Shown piece after piece: positions 18,847 to 26,144 of a DNA stretch of 33,642 nucleotides. The notes under the pieces are model-generated. The model was not told where the DNA came from. It did not search any database and saw nothing but the letters and a program-made list of their open reading frames with translations. The DNA lies in the NCBI GenBank assembly GCA_016212885.1, contig JACRDO010000169.1, forward strand, positions 1 through 33,642, written 5' to 3'. Source of the DNA: Elusimicrobiota bacterium. GTDB lineage: Bacteria > Elusimicrobiota > Elusimicrobia > UBA1565. The position numbers and the translations under genes are program-made. Each line of letters opens with the position of its first letter. The first letter of the stretch is position 1.

Positions 18847-20195
18847 TTCTCGGGGAACGCTACGAGATTCTAAGGACCCTTAAAGAATCCGCAGGCTCAA
18901 CCAGATATCAAGCCAAAGACTTGAGAACCGGCAAGCTGTGCCTTCTCATAAGCTCCACAACGCCGGACGGCATCGTGCGCCTCGAATATCTCGCCAAGTT
19001 TCTTGCGCATTTTCGCAATCCCGCCATCCCGGATTTCGTTGGATTTTTCAAGGAAGACGCTGCCCTTGGCTCGCGGGCCGCGCTGGCGCGCGAATGGGTG
19101 GAAGGCATGACGCTTGCCCAACGAATGTCCGCGCGCAAGCCGTTGAGCGAAACTGAAGCCCTAGGCGTCGGCATCGAGGCTCTTATAGCCTTGAAGGGCC
19201 TTCATAAGTTGCTGCCGCCCGTCTTTTTCGGAACGATTTCAGCGGACGGCGTCCTGCTCGGCGCAGGCGGTTCCGTCCATCTGCTGTGCTTGCCCGTGAC
19301 CGGCGCGGACGCTGTTTCGGACATCCGGTCTTTGGCCGGAATTCTTGAGGCCGCGCTTGCGCCGGACTGCCCGCCGAAATTGCGCGCTCTCTTGAACCGC
19401 GCGGCTCAAGCCGATCCGGCGGAGGACATCGCCTCGGCCGCAGGGCTTGCGGAAGCTCTCGCGGAGTTGAAGGGCCGGTCCGATATCCTGCCGCCCGGAC
19501 CGGCGAATAAGAGAATCTTTACGATTCGCAATCTCGCGGCCGCGGCCTTGACGGCCTGCGGCGCCTATTGGGCCGGGTTCAAGCTGTTCTACGACATCCT
19601 GCCCCGTCAAGGCGAGGGCGGCTGGCAAGAAGCGTCCCCCGCCCTTCAACAAAAATACGGCTGTGAGAATATGACGGCGCCGCCGCACGAGCTCAACCGC
19701 AATCTCGTAGAAAATCCAGGTCTTGAAGGTCCTTGCGGCTGGAAAGCATATCCTGATTTTGGAGAAGAGATCATTGGAACGCGCGGCTCCCATTCCGGGA
19801 AATACCATTTCCGCCTTGACGACGAGGGCGACGAAATCGATCAGCACATAGACGTGTCCGCGCTTGGCAAACACATCCGGACCGGCGCTTATTCCGTCAC
19901 TTTTTCCGCCCATATGCGTAAGGACGGGAATCCCAATGAAGGAAACCCCTACCTGGTGGGATATGCCATTCGCACTCCAACCGACAGAGTCGATTTAGGC
20001 TATATCGTTCCCGTCTCCTCCAGCCAATGGACACGGGCTTCGCATACTTGGGGATTGCCCGCAGGGACCCAGGGAATCCGCATCATCCTTCAAAGAGACT
20101 CCAACTCATCCCGCCCCAGGGGCCTCGGCGCGCATTTCGATGACGTTTCGGTCGTGATCCATCCCCGCGGCTCAAATCCGCGGCGCCCGGATTAA
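18843..20195 (+). CDS. Pseudokinase-like protein with membrane segment and CBM-like domain
   Basis: 450 aa, ATG overlapping the previous stop (ATGA). It opens like a kinase N-lobe (GERYEILRTLKESAGSTRYQ, residues 4-23), and REWVEGMTLAQRM matches the hinge and following helix. The VAIK lysine position reads CLLI, and HRD and DFG are missing, so it is a predicted pseudokinase (to about 215). One membrane helix is at about 225-247. The external part (about 285-445) resembles a carbohydrate-binding module of the CBM4/9 or galactose-binding-like type: NLVENPGLEGPCGWKAYPDF, SHSGKYHFRL, GAYSVTFSAHMR, QWTRASHTWGLPAGT and AHFDDVSVVIHP. The pairing with the propeller protein suggests two membrane sensors with one cytoplasmic partner. 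Function is unknown. Confidence 0.72.
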   Translation: MILGERYEILRTLKESAGSTRYQAKDLRTGKLCLLISSTTPDGIVRLEYLAKFLAHFRNPAIPDFVGFFKEDAALGSRAALAREWVEGMTLAQRMSARKPLSETEALGVGIEALIALKGLHKLLPPVFFGTISADGVLLGAGGSVHLLCLPVTGADAVSDIRSLAGILEAALAPDCPPKLRALLNRAAQADPAEDIASAAGLAEALAELKGRSDILPPGPANKRIFTIRNLAAAALTACGAYWAGFKLFYDILPRQGEGGWQEASPALQQKYGCENMTAPPHELNRNLVENPGLEGPCGWKAYPDFGEEIIGTRGSHSGKYHFRLDDEGDEIDQHIDVSALGKHIRTGAYSVTFSAHMRKDGNPNEGNPYLVGYAIRTPTDRVDLGYIVPVSSSQWTRASHTWGLPAGTQGIRIILQRDSNSSRPRGLGAHFDDVSVVIHPRGSNPRRPD

Positions 20196-20236
20196 GCCGG
20201 TCAGAGCGCTGGAACGTCAGGCGCTTGAGGACCGGC
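20196..20236. terminator. Inverted repeat between convergent genes
   Basis: GCCGGTC (20196-20202) pairs with GACCGGC (20230-20236), and inside it AGCGC (20205-20209) pairs with GCGCT (20221-20225). It begins at the end of the CBM-like gene and precedes the convergent gene's stop at 20248. It could serve as a two-way terminator, though there is no T-run on either strand. Confidence 0.4.
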
Positions 20237-20239
20237 AGG
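20209..20239. repeat. 31-bp imperfect repeat of a membrane-protein 3' end, copy 1
   Basis: 26 of 31 bases match 21433-21463, the last codons and stop of the small membrane protein gene. Read on the minus strand this copy would encode LPVLKRLTF, against LPVIKRLAF in the intact gene, but its stop codon is lost (CAG instead of TAG). The two copies lie either side of the 361-aa gene. It may be a vestige of an older gene end or of a duplication. Confidence 0.5.
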
Positions 20240-20247
20240 GGGACTCT

Positions 20248-21333
20248 TCAGCTCTTCAAAAACGCCGAAATCTCTTCCGGCAGCCAATGCGCGGCCATGC
20301 GAAGCCGCTTATTGAGCCAGGCCTTGGCCTTTGGGCTTTCTTCATAGAACCAGTCGAGATGCACGCAGTCCTGGACCCCCCACTCTTGTGGAAATGATTG
20401 CCACGCGTAGCCGATGCCTTCCTCTTGCGGTACGATCCCCACCCAATCTTGATCGAGAATGCGGTTGATGTAGGACTCCGCGTCATCCATGTGAACAGGC
20501 AGGCCGGCCTTCGTCAAAGCCAGCGCGATCCTGCAGGTCTCGACGAGGCGGGTGCTGGAGGAGGCGCGCAGGTGCACCTCCCAGCCTTCCGGCCGAAGGG
20601 CCGGTTTTGAGACATACATGTCGATGTGAGTGCTGTTGCCGCCGCGGTAGATCTCCCAAGGGTGGCCGCCTTGCGGTCTGCATCTGTACCATCGCTCGAA
20701 TGCTTTCGACGATTCAGGGTCGAGCTCCAGGAGCCCCTCATCGCGTCCGTCGGCGTACCTTCGGTAATACTCCTTTCCGGACAAGCTCGATCGATAACCG
20801 AGCTTCCGGAAGGTGGCGGGGTTTGCTTGGTATGCTTCCCGGCAGTATTCAAAAAACCTTTTGAGCGTCATCGAACGGAGCGGCTCGGGAGGAGCTTTTC
20901 TCAGGATTTCCAGGATCTCTTTCGTCTCGTTCCTTGATAATTCCGATGCGATAGGCATCCATTGGGGGATCAAAAGGCGGACGTTTCTGCGCTGTATCAC
21001 GCCCCTGCGGCAGCGCAGGGGGATTTTCTTGAAGAGCAGGGCCTGGGCTTCGATCGGGTCATGAGCCACGGCCTGCTTCCAGAGCGCGATCTCCCTGGCC
21101 CAGACGGAAAGACGTCCATCAAGATCGGGGCCGATATCACTCTGGCCCGGGCAGCTGAAAGAATCGAAGTCGGACCCTGAAAAATAATAAGTCCCATCGT
21201 ATTCCGTAACGTGGAGTCGAATCCATCGGCGCTTCTCTTTGAGGAAGAAAGCCCATTGCTTGTCCCGGCCTTTCCAGACGGGCTTGAATTCCTCAATGCC
21301 TTCGATCAGCCTATTGAAGCTTCTATCATTCAT
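20248..21333 (-). CDS. Uncharacterised 361-aa protein
   Basis: I do not recognise the family. The ATG at 21333 is chosen because a promoter-like pair ends 15 nt upstream; a GTG at 21363 would overlap that promoter. No signal peptide or membrane helix is seen. The sequence is rich in Trp, Arg and Glu, and mixed alpha/beta. Conserved-looking spots are YYFSGSDFDSFSCPG near the N-terminus, HIDMYVSKPAL and HLRASSSTRLVETCRIA in the middle, and DWVGIVPQEEGIGYAWQSF near the C-terminus. GC is lower than the surrounding housekeeping genes, it stands alone, and it is bracketed by the 31-bp imperfect repeat. Together these suggest an accessory, possibly transferred gene. Confidence 0.75.
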   Translation of the reverse strand: MNDRSFNRLIEGIEEFKPVWKGRDKQWAFFLKEKRRWIRLHVTEYDGTYYFSGSDFDSFSCPGQSDIGPDLDGRLSVWAREIALWKQAVAHDPIEAQALLFKKIPLRCRRGVIQRRNVRLLIPQWMPIASELSRNETKEILEILRKAPPEPLRSMTLKRFFEYCREAYQANPATFRKLGYRSSLSGKEYYRRYADGRDEGLLELDPESSKAFERWYRCRPQGGHPWEIYRGGNSTHIDMYVSKPALRPEGWEVHLRASSSTRLVETCRIALALTKAGLPVHMDDAESYINRILDQDWVGIVPQEEGIGYAWQSFPQEWGVQDCVHLDWFYEESPKAKAWLNKRLRMAAHWLPEEISAFLKS

Positions 21334-21348
21334 CTGGCGTGTGTTGCG

Positions 21349-21383
21349 GGATAATTGCAACACATTCGGCGGGTCAATTGCAA
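21349..21383 (-). promoter_or_regulatory. Putative promoter with repeated AATTGCAA boxes
   Basis: On the minus strand TTGACC (21377-21372), a 17-nt spacer and TTATCC (21354-21349) lie upstream of the ATG at 21333. The plus-strand octamer AATTGCAA occurs at 21353-21360 and 21376-21383, at the edges of both promoter boxes and 23 bases apart, so a regulator could bind both. Confidence 0.45.
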
Positions 21384-21432
21384 TGATTATGACGGGGCAA
21401 AAGCAACGCTATTCGAAAAAGCGTGAAGATAT

Positions 21433-21463
21433 CTAGAACGCCAACCGCTTGATGACCGGCAGG
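21433..21463. repeat. 31-bp imperfect repeat, copy 2 (within membrane-protein gene end)
   Basis: The final codons and stop of the small membrane-protein gene, matched at 26 of 31 bases by 20209-20239 on the far side of the 361-aa gene. Confidence 0.5.
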
Positions 21464-21945
21464 AGCAGGGCCGCGGCCGCGGGCAGCCAGAGGGTGAAGC
21501 GCCAGCCGCAGAGGTAGAAGCCCAGGAAGCCCACCAGCAGGCCGAGGACGAAGCCGTTGTTCTCGTGCAGGAGGAGGGCGCGCGCGTCCTTGAGCCGGTC
21601 GTAGTTCGACCGGAAGAAGAACCCCGCGTAGGCTCCGGAGGAAAGGACGCAGAGCGCGTAGACCGGGAGGAGCCTGTCGTCGAAGGGGCAACGGCTTGCA
21701 AGGAGCCAGACCAGCCCGTATCCAGCAAGATTAAGAGCCAGCAGGGCCTCATCCTTGATCCCCCGGCTGAGCCTCAGGCCCGCGAGTATGCCCGCCATCC
21801 AACCCAGGGTGAGCAGGGCATAGGTGGTCCAGGCTGAGGAGAGCCGCCACTCCAAGGACAAGTAGTAGGAGAACTGGAGGGTCGCGAAGAAGAAGCCCCC
21901 GACGAATAGGTAGAGTCTCCTCAAAAATAGGTCTTTTTGAGCCAT
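21433..21945 (-). CDS. Small polytopic membrane protein, partner of the spermidine-synthase-like gene
   Basis: 170 aa with about five hydrophobic segments: LYLFVGGFFFATLQFSYYL, ALLTLGWMAGILAGLRL, LLALNLAGYGLVWLLA, VYALCVLSSGAYAGFFF and a C-terminal pair (GFVLGLLVGFLGFYLCG, FTLWLPAAAALLLPVI). No catalytic motif is visible. The ATG at 21945 lies 25 nt inside the end of the spermidine-synthase-like gene, so the two are coupled. Many membrane-bound aminopropyltransferase-like proteins carry membrane helices both before and after the enzyme domain. Here the second membrane block may have become a separate gene. That reading is inference. Confidence 0.75.
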   Translation of the reverse strand: MAQKDLFLRRLYLFVGGFFFATLQFSYYLSLEWRLSSAWTTYALLTLGWMAGILAGLRLSRGIKDEALLALNLAGYGLVWLLASRCPFDDRLLPVYALCVLSSGAYAGFFFRSNYDRLKDARALLLHENNGFVLGLLVGFLGFYLCGWRFTLWLPAAAALLLPVIKRLAF

Positions 21946-23402
21946 TTGATCGAGCTGCGCAGCACGACGTCCATTTCCCCCATGGATATGGGGCGCTGCG
22001 GGTCATCTCTCATCCGGGCTTCGATGTCTGAACGGTCGAGCACCGTGATGTCCGAGCGTCCGGCGGCCTTCAACTCCCGGAGGAGCTCCGCTTTGCCGAA
22101 AGGGAGGGAGCGGCCGGCCAATGCGAAGCTCGGCTCCCCGTTGTGCTTGCAGAGCACGAACACCTCCTCGAAGACGTCCAGCAGGGTCGCGGCGATGCGC
22201 CTGGAGGTGTCGGCGCCCCGAGCGAAGTCGCCGTTGAGGCACAGGGACACGAGCCCGCCCGGCTGGAGGCGCTCGCGCACGAGCGAGAGGAATTCGCGGC
22301 TGTAGAGCAGGGCCACCTGCCTCTGAAGGGGGGCCGCGATGTCCAGCACCACCATGTCCCTGGAGCGGGGGTTCTTGCCCAAGTAATGCTTCGCATCGTC
22401 TATGACCAGGGTCCACCGGTTGAGCTCATCCCGGGAGAACGGCTTGGAAAGGAAGCGGGCTCCGGCAGCTGCTACCGCGGGGTCGAGCTCCACGCTGGTC
22501 ACCCTCCGGGCTCCGGCCAAGGCGCGGTGCGCGGCTTCCAAGGAGCCGCTTCCGACCACGACCGCATCGGCCGGGCGCAGCAGGGAGGCCGGCAGGCCCG
22601 CGATGAGGTCGTTGAAATCCGAGAGGGGATCGGCGCCGTAGTGGAGTATCCCGTCCAGGTAGAGCTGCTTGGCGCCGCCGGCTTCCTCCAGTATCTCCAC
22701 GCGCTGGTAGGCGGTGTCCGCCGTGAAGAGGACGCTCTTGATCTTCTCCTCGCGCGTCATCCCGTAGTAGTATGCCACGCTCGATCGTTCGAGGCGCGGG
22801 AACGCCGCCGCATAGGCGGCCACAGCCGCCGCGCATGCCAAGGCGAGCCCCCGGTTGTCGAAGAGGAGGAAGATGAGTATGACCAGCGCGGCTTGGTAGA
22901 GCGTCATGAGGGCCGCCGGGTGCACGCGACTGAGCGCGAAGATTATGCCGATCCCGCAGGCGGCGCCGAAGACCTCCAGGCCGTAGAGCCGGGCGAAGGC
23001 GGAGCCGTCAGCGCTTCCCAGATCGCGGCCGTTCAGGAGCCTCGGCAGGAGGATGCTGTAGAACGAAGAGACCCAGAACGCGCCAAGGAAGAGGGCCGCG
23101 GCCAGCAGCGGGGCGTTCTTCGAGCCCGCCGCCAGGAAGCCGACCAGCCAGCGCAGGGAGAACGGAAGCGTCAGGTGGGTCGCCCACTGGGCCCAGGCGA
23201 AGGCCCGCAGGCCCCGCTCATCCAGCTTGTCCGAAAGGAAGTAGCCGGCGGAGAAGCCCGCGAAATAGGCCAGGGCGACCAGCAGGAGGATGAGCTCGGT
23301 GCCGAGCAGGACCGCGGAGAGCGTCCGGGTGACGGCGAACTGGAGGATCATCAGGTTGACGCCCGCGATGAAGAGGATGAGGGACTTCCGGTATGGCGGC
23401 AC
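21921..23402 (-). CDS. Membrane protein with spermidine-synthase-like domain
   Basis: 493 aa from the GTG at 23402; no better start is seen, although an ATG at 23351 is possible. The N-terminal half (about 1-205) has some seven hydrophobic helices. The second half is an aminopropyltransferase-like Rossmann domain: QLYLDGILHYGADPLSDFND, VVVGSGSLEAAHRALAGARR (SAM or decarboxy-SAM loop), SVELDPAVAAAG, DDAKHYLG and MVVLDIAAPLQRQVALLYSR. The usual catalytic-loop DxxDP reads DIAAP, so the second acidic residue is lost, and classic polyamine synthesis is uncertain. The product may use another substrate at the membrane. Its 3' end overlaps the small membrane protein gene. Its 5' end appears to overlap divergent lnt by about 10 bp, so one of the two starts may be misplaced. 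Confidence 0.85.
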   Translation of the reverse strand: MPPYRKSLILFIAGVNLMILQFAVTRTLSAVLLGTELILLLVALAYFAGFSAGYFLSDKLDERGLRAFAWAQWATHLTLPFSLRWLVGFLAAGSKNAPLLAAALFLGAFWVSSFYSILLPRLLNGRDLGSADGSAFARLYGLEVFGAACGIGIIFALSRVHPAALMTLYQAALVILIFLLFDNRGLALACAAAVAAYAAAFPRLERSSVAYYYGMTREEKIKSVLFTADTAYQRVEILEEAGGAKQLYLDGILHYGADPLSDFNDLIAGLPASLLRPADAVVVGSGSLEAAHRALAGARRVTSVELDPAVAAAGARFLSKPFSRDELNRWTLVIDDAKHYLGKNPRSRDMVVLDIAAPLQRQVALLYSREFLSLVRERLQPGGLVSLCLNGDFARGADTSRRIAATLLDVFEEVFVLCKHNGEPSFALAGRSLPFGKAELLRELKAAGRSDITVLDRSDIEARMRDDPQRPISMGEMDVVLRSSIKWLKKTYF

Positions 23403-24982
23403 CGGCGATATCGTGTAAAATAAGCCCGACGGAGGGCAAGCAAATCCCCCAGACAAGATACTACAAGCCGATCCTCGCCTGCCTCGCCTCCGGGTGCGCC
23501 CTGGCGCTCTGCCTTCCCAAGCCCGGGCTCACCTTCCTGGCGTGGTTCGCCCCGGCTTTTCTTCTGGACCGGCTCGCCCAAGCCAAAAGCGTCCGAAAAG
23601 CTTTCCTGCTCGGCTGGATCTTCGGCTCGGCCTTCTGCGGGGCGGCTCTGCACTGGATCTACCTGACCTGCCGCTTCGCCGGGGTCAGCGCGCCGGTCTC
23701 CGCCCTCGTCCTCATCGCCTTGGCTTCTTTTCTGGGCCTCAATTGGGGTATCTTCGGCGCCCTGACGCGCTTCGTCAAGGAGCGCCTGAGCGCCTGGGCC
23801 CTGCCCTGGGTCTATGCCGCGGCCCTTGCGGCCGTCGAATCCATGAGCGCGCGCTTCCTTGACTTCAGGCTGGCTCCGGACCTGCTGGCCTATACCCAGT
23901 GGAGGCATCCCATCCTCCTGCAGGGCCTCTCCTGGGCCGGCCCCCACGCGCTGAGCTTCCTGATCCTGCTCTGCGGCGGCGCCCTGCTCGCCGCCTATCG
24001 GCGCGAGAGGGGCGCCGCGGTGAACCTCGCCGTTGCCGGGGCCCTGCTCTGCGGGTGGTGCTTCTGGGGCGCGCTTGCGCTCGCCTCCAGGGCCCCCAGG
24101 CCTTCGGCCGCGAGCATGCTCCGCGTCGAGATCCTCCAGCCGAACATCGACCAGTACCGCAAGTGGGCCGAAGAGTATGAGGGCGAGATCCGGCGGGTGT
24201 TCGACGGCCTGCTCGCCGAACCGCGGAAGGATGCGCCGAGCCTCATCCTATGGCCGGAGTCGGCCCTGCCCGGCTGGCTCGATGAGCCGGAGATTTCCCG
24301 ATGGGTCTCCTCCTGGCCGCTCAGAACCAGGGCCCCGATGCTCGTGGGAAGCATCACGCGCCTCGGGGAGCGGGAGTACAACTCCGCGGCGCTTTTCGAC
24401 GAGCGCGGCCGCCCCGCGGGGCTCTACCATAAGCGCCGGCTCGTTCCCTTCGGGGAGTTCGTCCCGCTGAGGCCCCTCCTGGAGCCCTATATCGGCATCC
24501 TGGCCCAGCTCGGCAATTTCAGCCCGGGGCCGCTGCGCCAGCCCCTCATCTCCACGCCGCTTGGGCCGCTTGCGGTCTCGATCTGCTATGAGGCGGCCTT
24601 CCCGCGCCTGCTCCAGCTCGACGCCCAGCGCGGGGCGAGGGTGTTCGCGAACCTCACCAACGACGGCTGGTACAAGGACACCTGGGGTCCCCACCAGCAT
24701 TTCTGGGTGAATGCCTTCCGCGCGGTCGAGAATCGCGCGACGGTCCTGCGGGCCGCGAACACCGGCATCTCCGGGGTCATCGACCCCTACGGGATCGTCC
24801 TGGCCAGGAGCGAGCTCATGAAAACCGAGAGGCTGGATTTGACGCTCTCGGCCGACAACGCGTTCCCGGAAGGCTCGTTCTATGCCCGCCACGGCGACTG
24901 GTTCGGCGCCCTCTGCATGGCCGCGTCCCTGCTGGCCGTTTGTCTGAGCCTGAAGCGGGACAATCGGCGAAAAATATCTTAA
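23393..24982 (+). CDS. lnt: Apolipoprotein N-acyltransferase
   Basis: 529 aa. It transfers an acyl chain from phospholipid to the N-terminal cysteine of lipoproteins in the inner membrane, completing lipoprotein maturation. About six N-terminal membrane helices (residues 25-210) precede the periplasmic nitrilase-type domain. The catalytic triad is visible: Glu in LILWPESALPGW, Lys in HKRRLVPFGEFVP and Cys in AVSICYEAAFPRL. The NLTNDGWYKDTWGPHQH segment is also typical. A final membrane helix precedes the basic C-terminus. The ATG at 23393 has GAGGGA 8 nt upstream and is the only standard start in the region, though a TAAAAT box at 23416 lies inside the reading frame. prfB follows 10 nt later. 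Confidence 0.95.
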   Translation: MAAPAISCKISPTEGKQIPQTRYYKPILACLASGCALALCLPKPGLTFLAWFAPAFLLDRLAQAKSVRKAFLLGWIFGSAFCGAALHWIYLTCRFAGVSAPVSALVLIALASFLGLNWGIFGALTRFVKERLSAWALPWVYAAALAAVESMSARFLDFRLAPDLLAYTQWRHPILLQGLSWAGPHALSFLILLCGGALLAAYRRERGAAVNLAVAGALLCGWCFWGALALASRAPRPSAASMLRVEILQPNIDQYRKWAEEYEGEIRRVFDGLLAEPRKDAPSLILWPESALPGWLDEPEISRWVSSWPLRTRAPMLVGSITRLGEREYNSAALFDERGRPAGLYHKRRLVPFGEFVPLRPLLEPYIGILAQLGNFSPGPLRQPLISTPLGPLAVSICYEAAFPRLLQLDAQRGARVFANLTNDGWYKDTWGPHQHFWVNAFRAVENRATVLRAANTGISGVIDPYGIVLARSELMKTERLDLTLSADNAFPEGSFYARHGDWFGALCMAASLLAVCLSLKRDNRRKIS

Positions 24983-24985
24983 ACT
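24957..24985 (+). promoter_or_regulatory. Putative leaderless promoter of prfB
   Basis: GGGACA (24957-24962), a 17-nt spacer and TAAACT (24980-24985) are followed by 7 nt and the prfB GTG. It overlaps the lnt stop codon. No Shine-Dalgarno sequence precedes the GTG. Confidence 0.4.
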
Positions 24986-24992
24986 GTGCAGC

Positions 24993-26141
24993 GTGGCCGA
25001 CCCGCTCTTCCGCGAGACCCAGCAGGCCCTCGAGTCCAACAAGCAGAAGCTTTCGGACATCGGGCGCCTGCTCGGCATCGGCGCCAGGCGCGAGGAGCTC
25101 AAGCGCCGCGAAGCCGAGGCCGCGAGCCCAGCCTTCTGGGCGGACTCGCAGAAGGCGCGCAAGCTCTCGAAAGAGCTCAACGATCTCAAGAAAGTCGTCC
25201 AGGAATACGGCGACGCGGAGCGCTCCGTCGGCGATTTGACGGCGCATCTGGAGCTTGCGCTGGAGGCCGAGGAGCTCTCGGAGCTCAAAGATGTCCGGGA
25301 AGGGCTCGATGCGCTCAACCGGATACTCACGGACCTCGACATGCGGCTCAAGCTCTCCGGTGAGTTCGACGCGAGCGACGCGATCTTCTCCCTGAACGCG
25401 GGCGCGGGCGGCACCGAGGCCTGCGATTGGGCCGACATGCTCCTGCGCATGTACAAGCGCTGGGCCGAGAGCAAGGGCTTCGAGTTCGCGGTCACGGACA
25501 TCCACCAGGGCGAGGAGGTCGGCATCAAGAGCGTAAGCGCGTTCGTGCGCGGCGCCCACGCGTACGGCTACCTCAAGAGCGAGGCCGGGGTGCACCGCTT
25601 GGTCCGCATCTCCCCCTTCGATTCCAACAAGCGCCGGCACACCTCTTTCGCCTCCTGCGACGTCCTGCCCGACATCGAGGAGGAGATCGACATCCAGGTC
25701 AACGAGGCGGACCTGGAGTGCGACACCTTCCGCGCGGGGGGCCACGGCGGGCAGAACGTCAACAAGGTGGAGACGGCTGTCCGCATCCGCCACATCCCAA
25801 GCGGGCTCATCGTCACCTGCCGCATCGAGCGCTCCCAGCACCAGAACCGCATGACGGCCCTGCGCATGCTCAAGGCCAGGCTCTACCAGATCGAGCTGGA
25901 CAAGAAGCGCTCCGCGGTGGAGAAGCACTACGACGCCAAGGGCGACATCGCTTGGGGACACCAGATCCGCTCCTACGTCCTCATGCCCTACCAGATGGTC
26001 AAGGATCTGCGCACCGGATATGAGACCTCGCAGATCCAGGCCGTCATGGACGGGGACCTCGATGCCTTCATCCACGAGTATCTGGCGTGGCTCGCGGCCG
26101 GCAAGCCGCCGCGCAAGACCGCCGCGGAACGGGAAGAGTAG
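24993..26141 (+). CDS. prfB: Peptide chain release factor 2
   Basis: 382 aa with a GTG start. It recognises UGA and UAA stop codons and triggers peptide release. The stop-codon-reading SPF motif is at 207-209 (RISPFDSNKRRHTSF), which distinguishes RF2 from RF1, and the catalytic GGQ is at 252-254 (RAGGHGGQNVNKVET). The N-terminal helical domain is complete in one frame. The region where many bacteria use a programmed +1 frameshift (after about residue 25) reads through as GRLLGIGARREEL with no in-frame UGA, so that autoregulation is absent. It ends three bases short of the convergent zinc-ribbon gene. Confidence 0.97.
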   Translation: MADPLFRETQQALESNKQKLSDIGRLLGIGARREELKRREAEAASPAFWADSQKARKLSKELNDLKKVVQEYGDAERSVGDLTAHLELALEAEELSELKDVREGLDALNRILTDLDMRLKLSGEFDASDAIFSLNAGAGGTEACDWADMLLRMYKRWAESKGFEFAVTDIHQGEEVGIKSVSAFVRGAHAYGYLKSEAGVHRLVRISPFDSNKRRHTSFASCDVLPDIEEEIDIQVNEADLECDTFRAGGHGGQNVNKVETAVRIRHIPSGLIVTCRIERSQHQNRMTALRMLKARLYQIELDKKRSAVEKHYDAKGDIAWGHQIRSYVLMPYQMVKDLRTGYETSQIQAVMDGDLDAFIHEYLAWLAAGKPPRKTAAEREE

Positions 26142-26144
26142 CGT

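Noticed and set aside
22143-23423. Long open frame on the plus strand opposite the spermidine-synthase-like gene
   Set aside because: Gly/Arg/Glu-rich translation with no domain logic; it mirrors a clear gene on the other strand, as expected in GC-rich DNA.
25050-25110. Programmed +1 frameshift in prfB
   Set aside because: The N-terminal domain is continuous in a single frame, with no in-frame UGA after a CUU codon.
24248-25528. Long minus-strand open frame across lnt and prfB
   Set aside because: Ser/Arg-rich translation spanning two certain genes on the other strand; a compositional shadow.
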